Shown here: one piece after another, positions 52,605-59,729 of the stretch
Layout: each line of letters opens with the position of its first letter
Position numbering within the stretch: position 1 is the stretch's first letter
Assembly (NCBI GenBank): GCA_035416745.1
Contig: DAOLNV010000006.1
Coordinates: forward strand, 54,758-117,360
From: Candidatus Hydrogenedentota bacterium
Lineage (GTDB): Bacteria; Hydrogenedentota; Hydrogenedentia; Hydrogenedentales; SLHB01
DNA length: 62,603 nucleotides
Direction: 5' to 3'
Position numbers and translations under genes: made by a program
Notes under the pieces: generated by a model
Told to the model about the DNA's origin: nothing
What the model saw: the letters and a program-made list of their open reading frames with translations, nothing else
Databases searched by the model: none

Positions 52605-52715
52605 TTCAACCTTGCGGCATTTCTCTCGGGGCGAGCGCGCGGGCGGCCGCCTGAGCGAGTTCGACGGCATGAAAGCCTGCAAGAAGCGGCTCGAGAAGCT
52701 TCAGGGGTAATCCGG

Positions 52716-53555
52716 ATGACACAAACCAGGCATACGGACGGGGCGTCCGCTAGGCGGCTGGCGTCGTTGCGCTGTTTTCTGCTCGATATGGACGGGACCA
52801 TCTACCTCGGCGACGCTCCTATCGACGGCGCGGTGGAGTTCCTGGAGTACCTGGCGGAAAGCGGCCGCAAACGCCTTTTCTTTACCAACAACTGCTCCGT
52901 GGACGCCGCGCAGTATGAACAGAAGCTTGCAGGGATGGGCATTCCGGCGGTGCGCGGCGACATCCTCACGTCCGGCGAGGCCACGGTGCGGTATCTCGCC
53001 GCCGAGACGCCCTACCGGCGGGTGTTTGTTTTGGGCACGCCTTCGTTTGAGGCCGAACTCGAAGCCGGAGGACTCGAACTGGTTGATCATGAACCGGATG
53101 TGGTGGTTTTGGCCTTCGACCGCACGCTGACCTACGCGAAGCTCGAGAAGGCTTGCACGTTTTTGCGCAACGGCGCGCCTTACATCGCGACCAACCCCGA
53201 CAAGGTTTGTCCTACCGCCACGGGCTATATCCCCGATTGCGGCTCGATGGCCGCGCTGCTTTTCGAGAGCACCGGGCGCATGCCGAAGTACATTGGCAAG
53301 CCCAATCCCGAAATGGTTGCGATGGGGTTACAGAAACTGGGGGGGACGCCGCGCGAGACGGCCATGGTCGGCGACCGCCTCTACACCGACATGCAGATGG
53401 CCTGCGATTCAGGCATCACCTCGATTCTCGTGCTGAGCGGCGAGACGAAGGAACCCGATCTCGCGCGCGCCGTGCAAGAGCCCGATTTCGTGTTCGCGTC
53501 CGTGAAGACGTTTCTCGCGGCATTGCGCGAGGCGGATGGCGAAAAGGCGGGATGA
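52716..53555 (+). CDS. HAD-superfamily IIA phosphatase (NagD/PGP-like)
   Basis: 279 residues. Motif I in CFLLDMDGTIYLGD, motif II in LFFTNNCS, cap domain (~residues 85-200), Lys in YIGKPNPEM and motif IV in MVGDRLYTDMQMA. Class IIA enzymes dephosphorylate small metabolites such as nucleotides or 2-phosphoglycolate; placement just after transketolase (111-bp gap) suggests sugar-phosphate clean-up. Start: ATG with AGGGG upstream. Confidence 0.9.
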   Translation: MTQTRHTDGASARRLASLRCFLLDMDGTIYLGDAPIDGAVEFLEYLAESGRKRLFFTNNCSVDAAQYEQKLAGMGIPAVRGDILTSGEATVRYLAAETPYRRVFVLGTPSFEAELEAGGLELVDHEPDVVVLAFDRTLTYAKLEKACTFLRNGAPYIATNPDKVCPTATGYIPDCGSMAALLFESTGRMPKYIGKPNPEMVAMGLQKLGGTPRETAMVGDRLYTDMQMACDSGITSILVLSGETKEPDLARAVQEPDFVFASVKTFLAALREADGEKAG

Positions 53556-53695
53556 GCAAGAAACCGGGACCCAGCGGGGCATTTGCGAAGCACACGCGGG
53601 TCAGACGGAGTTTCCCGCGTACGGCATCAACGAGAAACGCGCGGGCAGCGCCCTTGTGAGGCGTGCCGCCCGCGCGCGCTGTTCTGTCAAGGGGC

Positions 53696-54583
53696 TCAGG
53701 CCCAGTTGAAGCAGTCTGCTACCTGCGCCAGGGCTTCGTCGGCCGTGGCGGTTGTGTATCCGCATTCCAGGGATACGTAGCCCTGGTAATTCTTACTGGC
53801 GATGGCCTTGAAGATGTTGGGGTAATTCAATTCGCCCGTGCCGGGCTGATTGCGGCCGGGATTGTCGCCCACGTGGATGTGGCCGATGCGATCGATGTTC
53901 TCACAGAGATTACGGATGACGTTGCCTTCCGTAATCTGCTGGTGGTAGATGTCAAACAGCATTTTCACGTTCGGGCTGTTCACGGCCTCGAGGAGCAGCA
54001 GCGCCTGATCGGTCCGCGTCAGGAAATACCCGTGGTGGTCGACGAGGGTATTCAGCAGTTCCATGACGATGGTCACGCCGTTCTCCTCGGCGATGGGCGC
54101 CAACCGGCGCAGGCACTGGACCACGTACATCATCTGGCGGTCGTACGAGACGTCGTCCCGCGTGTTGCCGGACAAACCGATCAAGGTCGTGCACCCGATG
54201 GTCTTCCCGTACGCGATCCGCTCGCGGAAGTTTTCCTCGAGGCGGCCGTGTTCCTTGGGCTGAACCATCTGCCCGGGCGCGATCGCGCCGACGCCGCCGA
54301 TGCAGCTCCACTTGACGCCGGTCTTCTGGGCGGCGTCGCGGAGCTCCTCGGCGCTTTTGTCGGGGCCGAGCCATTCGAGGGCGGGCAACCCCCACGCGGC
54401 GCACTGGGCCATGCGGTCGGCCGGGCTGCCGTCGAACCAGCTATACGGGGCGGCGATTTTCAAGGGAAGGCTCGCAAACGGCTTGGATTCCTTGGTTGCG
54501 GCAATGGCCGTGCTGCTGAGCGCGGCCATGGCGCCGGCGCCCGCCGCGCACGACGCAAGAAACGATCTGCGTTTCATGTCCAT
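53696..54583 (-). CDS. Tat-exported sugar-phosphate isomerase/epimerase-like TIM barrel
   Basis: 295 residues. Tat signal MKRRSFLASCAAGAGAMAA. The barrel shows hydroxypyruvate-isomerase/xylose-isomerase-like features: IVMELLNTLVDHHGYFL (metal Glu), MLFDIYHQQITEGN, HIHVGDNPGRNQPGTGELNY and a last metal Glu in GYVSLECGYTT. Isomerisation or epimerisation of a sugar or keto acid in the periplasm is likely. Start: ATG 54583 with GAAGGAA upstream; a GTG six codons earlier overlaps that SD. It follows the oxidoreductase gene by 36 bp, one transcript. Confidence 0.85.
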   Translation of the reverse strand: MDMKRRSFLASCAAGAGAMAALSSTAIAATKESKPFASLPLKIAAPYSWFDGSPADRMAQCAAWGLPALEWLGPDKSAEELRDAAQKTGVKWSCIGGVGAIAPGQMVQPKEHGRLEENFRERIAYGKTIGCTTLIGLSGNTRDDVSYDRQMMYVVQCLRRLAPIAEENGVTIVMELLNTLVDHHGYFLTRTDQALLLLEAVNSPNVKMLFDIYHQQITEGNVIRNLCENIDRIGHIHVGDNPGRNQPGTGELNYPNIFKAIASKNYQGYVSLECGYTTATADEALAQVADCFNWA

Positions 54584-54619
54584 GGTAGTGGTTTCCTTCA
54601 CGGTTCGCGCTACTGCGCC

Positions 54620-55918
54620 CTATTTCTTTTGAAGTTCGGGGAGGTTGCCCGCGCCGACCTTGCCGGGCACCGGAACCGGTTCGTTGGGATAAGACTTCTC
54701 CCAATCGAGTTCGGGCACGATGGAGTAGTCTTTGAGCTTGCCCTCCATCACGTCTTCCCAGGTCACGCGGCGCCCGTTGTACGCGGAAATGCGGCCCATA
54801 ATGGCGATCATGGTGCTGTACGCCACCTGGACGCCCTCATTGTAATGCGGGCCCTGGCCGGTGATGCTTTTCACGAGGTCGATGTGCTCCTGGACATAGG
54901 GGTCGACGCCGCCGGAGCCCATGCTGTGGCAGTCGCTCTTGCCTTTCGTGCCATAGACCGCTTCGAATACGCCCTCGTCCAGGCCATCCCAGTGCCGGGA
55001 GAAACTGGTCATGTGCACGTCGTTCGGATACTCGAAGTCGCACGAGAAATGGTCCCACAGATCGCCGAACTTGGGCTCATCGGGCTTGAACTGCCGCCCG
55101 CCCGACGCGAACACCGAAATGGGATGGTCGATGCCGAACCCTTCCATCACCCAGTTGCAGACATCGAGGTTGTGCACGTGCTGCTCGACGATGTTGTCGC
55201 CGCAGACCCAACAGTGGGCATACCAGTTGCGGATGCAGTACTCGAGGTCGGTTTTCCACTCGGGTTTGCGCTCATGAGCAAAGGGCAGGCCGCCGCACCA
55301 GTAGGCGCGCATGGAGACGATGTCGCCGATCTCGCCGCCGTGAATCTTCGCGATGGTTTCCTGATAGGGTTTCTGGTGCCGGCGCTGGGTGCCCGCCACG
55401 AAGGAAAGCCCCAGTTCGTCGGCGCGTTTTGCGGCGCGGATGACCTGGTGAATGCCAACCGGGTCCACCGCGACGGGTTTTTCGGTGAAAATGTGTTTCT
55501 TCGCTTCGACGGCCGCTTCCAGATGCTTGGGGCGGCTGTAGGGAAGCGTGCCCTCGAGAAGGATGTCGATGTCGGTGCTCAAAATGCCTTTGTAGGCATC
55601 GAGCCCCGTGAAACAGTGATCGTCTTTGATGTCGCGTTTCTTGGCAAAATCGTCGTTGCTTTCGATCTGTTTGCGGGTACGCTCGATTTTATCGGGGAAC
55701 ACGTCGGCCAAAGCGATGACCTTCACGTTATCATTGCCCTGAAGCATCTGCGACAACGCGCCGGTGCCGCGTCCGCCGCACCCCAACAGACCGACCTTCA
55801 AGACCTCCGAAGAGCCCTGGGCCGATGCGCCGCGCAGCACGGCGAACGTCGATATGGCCGCGGCTGAGGCCTTCGCAAACTCCCTGCGTGAAATGCCCGT
55901 TCTTGAATCCTTTTTCAT
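54620..55918 (-). CDS. Tat-exported Gfo/Idh/MocA-family oxidoreductase
   Basis: 432 residues. Tat signal GISRREFAKASAAAIS. Rossmann loop VGLLGCGGRGTGAL, dinucleotide/active-site KKHIFTEKPVAVDP and a C-terminal beta domain with NWYAHCWVCGDNIVEQHVHNLD. Tat export of a folded NAD(P)-binding oxidoreductase is common in planctomycete-type bacteria; the cofactor is carried tightly bound. With the isomerase downstream it forms a small periplasmic polyol/sugar module. Start: ATG with GGAGGATACG upstream. Confidence 0.9.
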   Translation of the reverse strand: MKKDSRTGISRREFAKASAAAISTFAVLRGASAQGSSEVLKVGLLGCGGRGTGALSQMLQGNDNVKVIALADVFPDKIERTRKQIESNDDFAKKRDIKDDHCFTGLDAYKGILSTDIDILLEGTLPYSRPKHLEAAVEAKKHIFTEKPVAVDPVGIHQVIRAAKRADELGLSFVAGTQRRHQKPYQETIAKIHGGEIGDIVSMRAYWCGGLPFAHERKPEWKTDLEYCIRNWYAHCWVCGDNIVEQHVHNLDVCNWVMEGFGIDHPISVFASGGRQFKPDEPKFGDLWDHFSCDFEYPNDVHMTSFSRHWDGLDEGVFEAVYGTKGKSDCHSMGSGGVDPYVQEHIDLVKSITGQGPHYNEGVQVAYSTMIAIMGRISAYNGRRVTWEDVMEGKLKDYSIVPELDWEKSYPNEPVPVPGKVGAGNLPELQKK

Positions 55919-56119
55919 GAGTCGTATCCTCCGCTCTGAGCCGATGCCGGCGTGCCAGCCCTCAAAGCATTATCGTGGTTGGGGACCAATACCCTCGGGA
56001 AAGTTACCAAGGCCCCGAGCATACCAATCGGCACAATACAGGTGCAAACAGAGGCTCAATCGTCGGATAGGAAAGCGCTTGCTGGAGGGTTCGTATTGTC
56101 TCCATAAGGACCAAGAACG

Positions 56120-56178
56120 AACTCACACGGAGACACAGGGAACACGAAGATCGAATCCTCTGTGCCTCTGTGTGAGTT
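56120..56178. repeat. Long inverted repeat ACTCACACGGAG...CTCTGTGTGAGT
   Basis: 19-nt arms (17 of 19 pairs match) with a 21-nt loop, in the 361-bp gap 55919-56279. The arms read AACTCACACGGAGACACAG and CTGTGCCTCTGTGTGAGTT. This type of CACAGAG/CTCTGTG palindrome looks like a mobile MITE/REP unit. Nothing else is identifiable in the gap. Confidence 0.6.
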
Positions 56179-56279
56179 TCCCGAATCGTGGTGTTGTCCG
56201 GCGATTGGGGACCGAGGCGCATAAGACGGGCAGCACGGACGCACGCGCGCCGCGGAGCCAATGCCTTTCGCGGCCTGCG

Positions 56280-57617
56280 CTATTCGGGCAGACCCATTTC
56301 GGTGGTGAGGCTGTATTCGAAGCCCAGGGGCGATTTGTAGACCATCTCGATATAGTATGCGGCGAAACCTTGCTCGGGCTTGAGGACGGTCCCCGAGTAG
56401 ACGCCTTCGGCGTTCAGAGCCAGGGGCTGGGCGTTCCATGCGGGCCCGATGGTCATCAACCGGAAATCCTTGGTGGGGGCATTGGCTATCCACAAATTGG
56501 CCCGTACGGGGGCGTCGTTCGGGATGACCTTGAACTCGCCGTCCGGCTTGAACTCCCACGTGAATTGCGGCATAGACTGCCCTTTGATCACCGCGTCATA
56601 GAAGGCGGTCAAGGCCTGTATCGTGCCCTTGCGGGACTCGAGGCCGTGGTCCGTGTTGGGCTCGTAATGAAGGTTCTTCGGTCCTTTGAGGGCGGGGTAA
56701 TACAGCGACGAGGCGTTCACGGTCCAATACTGGTCGCCCGAGCCCAGCAACACCAGTTTTGGCATGGTCAGACGGCGCAGGTACTGGTAAGGGTCCACGA
56801 TATCGAGCAGCGTTTGCCCGTTGGGCTCCTGGAACCGGTCCTGGAGGTTGAAATCGGTATAGTCCTGGGTGGATTCGGTGTAGTGACCGTAATACGCGAT
56901 CTGCTGCGCCATTTGGTCCGGCAGATTGAGCATGTCGATGACCATGGGAGCGATAGCGACGACGCGCTCGTCGGTTGCGCCAGTAAGCCAGGTGGTCCAG
57001 CCGCGTTTTGACGCGCCCGTGACCACAAACCGGTTGATATTGAAAGGGGACTCGGGGTGGTTGCGTCCGAAGTCCTGGACGGCGTCCATGGCGCGCACGG
57101 CGCTCTTCACCATGGGGAGCAAGAGGGGCCACGTGGGGTCGCCGGTCTTCAGGTAGCGGTCGAAGGTGTAGGCGATGATCTCGTCCTCAGAGCGCATGCG
57201 GTTTTCGCCGGCAAACTGGACGGGTTCGTTGGGCACGCCTTGCAGCATCGCGATGACCGACCTGGTCGCCATGGCGACCGTGATCACCTCGGGAGGCAGG
57301 CCGCGGGGCGGCTCGGCGTGCTCGTTGCTGCCGCCGGAAACGACGAGCATGCCGGTATCGGTCACGGCATTCGCCGGCACGCAAATGCCCAGCCAATGCC
57401 TCCACAGATGAGGCGTGACCAGACCCTCTTTCCACGATTGCGAGGTCATGTCAAGGTCGTAGATGGTGTAGCCGGGTCCCGGGTTCGTATGCGCCAGCGC
57501 GTACTGATAGTTGGGGTCGGGCGCGTTGACGTAGTCTTCGAGGGGGCCGGCGAGCGCGGGCGCCGCGGTAGACGCTATCAGGGCGGTAATCGACATGAGC
57601 AGGTAGAGTTCTTTCAC
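56280..57617 (-). CDS. PhoPQ-activated pathogenicity-related (PqaA-like) secreted hydrolase, copy 2
   Basis: 445 residues, signal peptide (MSITALIASTAAPALAG). Alpha/beta-hydrolase elements: nucleophile Ser in VTGASKRGWTTWLTGATD (~205), acid in LLGSGDQYWTVNA (~300) and His in EPNTDHGLESR (~325). The family was named from a PhoP/Q-regulated Salmonella gene; activity is unproven and it is widespread in PVC bacteria. GTG start with GAGGAGCC upstream. Tandem paralogue of the next gene upstream (12-bp gap), over half of the positions in the aligned core being identical by eye. Confidence 0.85.
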   Translation of the reverse strand: MKELYLLMSITALIASTAAPALAGPLEDYVNAPDPNYQYALAHTNPGPGYTIYDLDMTSQSWKEGLVTPHLWRHWLGICVPANAVTDTGMLVVSGGSNEHAEPPRGLPPEVITVAMATRSVIAMLQGVPNEPVQFAGENRMRSEDEIIAYTFDRYLKTGDPTWPLLLPMVKSAVRAMDAVQDFGRNHPESPFNINRFVVTGASKRGWTTWLTGATDERVVAIAPMVIDMLNLPDQMAQQIAYYGHYTESTQDYTDFNLQDRFQEPNGQTLLDIVDPYQYLRRLTMPKLVLLGSGDQYWTVNASSLYYPALKGPKNLHYEPNTDHGLESRKGTIQALTAFYDAVIKGQSMPQFTWEFKPDGEFKVIPNDAPVRANLWIANAPTKDFRLMTIGPAWNAQPLALNAEGVYSGTVLKPEQGFAAYYIEMVYKSPLGFEYSLTTEMGLPE

Positions 57618-57629
57618 GGTTGGGGCTCC

Positions 57630-58970
57630 TCAGTCTTTCGGCTCGAGCAGTTTCATGATGGTGGTGAAGCCGTAATTGAAGCCCAGCGGGCTGGGATACT
57701 CGAGTTCGATATAGTAGGCCGTGAATCCTTTGTCGGGCCGTTCGACCTTACCGCGATACCAGCCGCGGGCATCGGCCTCGATGGGCGCGCTTTTCCACAC
57801 GTCGCCCACGGTCATGAGGCGGAAATCGCGCGTGGGGGCGTCGGCCTTCCACAAATACGCCGCGGCGGGCGGTTCCTCGGGTTTCACGGCATAGCGGCCG
57901 TTGTCGCGCAAACGCCACGTGAATTCAGGCCGCGGGGAGTCGGTGATCACCTCGTTGTAGAACGCCGTGAGCGTCTTCACGGCGTCTTCTTTCTTGCCCA
58001 TGCCATGGTCGGCGTTGGGTTCGTAATAGAGGTGTTTCTCGCCGCGCAGGTCCGGGTAATAGAACTTTGCGGCATCGACTGTCCAATACTGATCGCCCGA
58101 CCCGAGCATGACGAGCTTGGGCATGGTCAGGGCGTCGCGGTATTCATAGGGGTCGACGACTTCGAGCAGCGGCTTGCCTTCCGGACCGGTAAGCAGCGAC
58201 ATAAGGTCGAGTTCAGAGTAGTCCTCGATTTCCTGGCTGTAATCGCCGTAGGAGAATTTCTGGTATTCCATCTGGGGTTTCATGTTTAGCACGTCGATTA
58301 CCTGGGGAGCGATGGCTTTGACGCGGGGATCCGTCGCGCCGGTCAACCAGGTGGTCCACCCTCGCTTGGAGGCGCCTGTCAACACAAACGCGTCCACGGC
58401 GGCCGGCGTATCGAGTTTTGTGGCCGCAAAGTTCTGGATGGTGTCCATGGCCCTGACCACGCTCTTCACCATGGGAAGAAGGAGCGGCCATGTCGGATCC
58501 TTGGTCTCCGAGAAGTATTTGAACGTGAGGGCGATTATCTCATCCTCGACGCGGCCTTTATCCTCGCCTGTGAAAACAAGGGGCTGGCTGGGCACCGTGC
58601 GCAACACGGCGGTGATCGACCGCGTCACGACCGCGATGGTTGCCCATTCGTGCTCGGGTCCGGGCTGGCCGTCGGTGTTCTTGCCGCCTTGGATGCGCAG
58701 TAACACTTCCGACTGCTGGAGGTCGTCGGGAATATAAACGGACAACCAATGGGTCCACAGATTGGGAGATACCTCGCCTTCGCGCCAGGACTGCGAGGTC
58801 ATGCGGATGAAATGGGCCGTGTAGCGGTCGCCGTCGTACGTCCCCGTAATCTCGTACTGGTAGTTGGGGTCGGGCACGTTAACAAAATCCGCCAGCGGCC
58901 CTGCCGCGGCGAGACCCGCGACGAGGCACGTGAACAACAGGACAAGGAAAGAAGCTCTGCTGTGTCTCAC
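57630..58970 (-). CDS. PhoPQ-activated pathogenicity-related (PqaA-like) secreted hydrolase, copy 1
   Basis: 446 residues, signal peptide (SFLVLLFTCLVAGLAAAG). Same elements as its neighbour: LTGASKRGWTTWLTGATD, MLGSGDQYWTVDA, EPNADHGMGKK, and the block DPTWPLLLPMVKS shared exactly with copy 2. Most differences fall in the N-terminal 60 residues and between ~150 and 260, so the two may handle different substrates. GTG start with AGGAG upstream; promoter TTGAAG-17-TATATT just ahead. Confidence 0.85.
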   Translation of the reverse strand: MRHSRASFLVLLFTCLVAGLAAAGPLADFVNVPDPNYQYEITGTYDGDRYTAHFIRMTSQSWREGEVSPNLWTHWLSVYIPDDLQQSEVLLRIQGGKNTDGQPGPEHEWATIAVVTRSITAVLRTVPSQPLVFTGEDKGRVEDEIIALTFKYFSETKDPTWPLLLPMVKSVVRAMDTIQNFAATKLDTPAAVDAFVLTGASKRGWTTWLTGATDPRVKAIAPQVIDVLNMKPQMEYQKFSYGDYSQEIEDYSELDLMSLLTGPEGKPLLEVVDPYEYRDALTMPKLVMLGSGDQYWTVDAAKFYYPDLRGEKHLYYEPNADHGMGKKEDAVKTLTAFYNEVITDSPRPEFTWRLRDNGRYAVKPEEPPAAAYLWKADAPTRDFRLMTVGDVWKSAPIEADARGWYRGKVERPDKGFTAYYIELEYPSPLGFNYGFTTIMKLLEPKD

Positions 58971-59024
58971 GGTACGACTCCTTTTATCTGGACGGCGTGA
59001 CCTGGATTGTTCCGTCTACGCGGC

Positions 59025-59053
59025 AATATAGGAATCAGGAGCGCAAACTTCAA
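59025..59053 (-). promoter_or_regulatory. Promoter of the tandem PqaA-like genes
   Basis: TTGAAG, 17-bp spacer, TATATT on the minus strand; predicted start near 59018, about 48 nt before the GTG of copy 1. Confidence 0.55.
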
Positions 59054-59108
59054 GCGTAACGGTTTCCCGTCTGATCTGACCAGTGGCGGCGCCACGCGGG
59101 ACGATGAT

Positions 59109-59600
59109 GTTTCGGGCCTTCAGCCCTCCCGTTTGTTTGATGCCGGTTACCTGGCCCTTCAGGCCAGGCTGGTATGTTTCGCGCCGTTGGCGCTCCGGAA
59201 CGGGAAATCGTTCAGCGAATACGCCGGTCTGCCGATACCACAGGACGCATTGTGTCTTGTCCGTCTTTTCTGTCCTTGCGGCCCTGTTGTCCCTTGTGTC
59301 TTTTCAGTCCCTTTCGTCCCTTTTGTCGGGTGGGTTTCCAGGGGCCGCCAATGTTCGAGGTAAGACATTGGCATGTAAGAAGGCTGTGTTTCGGGCCTTC
59401 AGCCCTCCCTGTTTGTTTCATGCCGTTACCTGGCCCTTCAGGCCAGGCTGGTATGTTTCGCGCCGTTGGCGCTCAAGAGGGAAAGCCGTAGGCCTGCCAG
59501 GATGTTTCGCGCCTTCGGGGCTGAAGAGGGGGAGTCCGTAAGCCTGCGAGGATGTTTTGTGCCGTTGGCGCTCCGGAGGTCCCATGCCCCCGCCGTTGCC
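59109..59600. repeat. Interspersed hairpin-rich repeats in a 759-bp non-coding spacer
   Basis: An 87-bp unit occurs twice almost identically (59109-59195 and 59388-59474). Each is built of small palindromes: GGGCCTTCAGCCC, GGCCCTTCAGGCC and GCGCC-GTT-GGCGC. A 50-bp-period motif GGATGTTT follows (units at 59485-59513 and 59535-59563), then GCGCCGTTGGCGC again near 59650. A hairpin GCCAATG/CATTGGC lies at 59347-59372. Reading frames through this spacer are repeat-derived and not genes. Spacer runs 59054-59729. Confidence 0.65.
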
Positions 59601-59729
59601 GCGGAACATACCAGCCCAGGCGATACCGCCGCGCATGGGTGCCATTTCCGCGCCGTTGGCGCGGAAGAGGGGGAGGCCGCAGGGAGCATAAGAGGCCATG
59701 CGACATTCGGGGCATGCATCTTCCGCGGT

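Noticed and set aside
53663..55867. 734-codon plus-strand open frame
   Set aside because: Antisense to the two Tat-exported enzymes, which have signals, SDs and catalytic motifs.
59083..59541. 152-codon open frame in the repeat spacer
   Set aside because: It is made of the 87-bp repeat copies and has no homology-like features.
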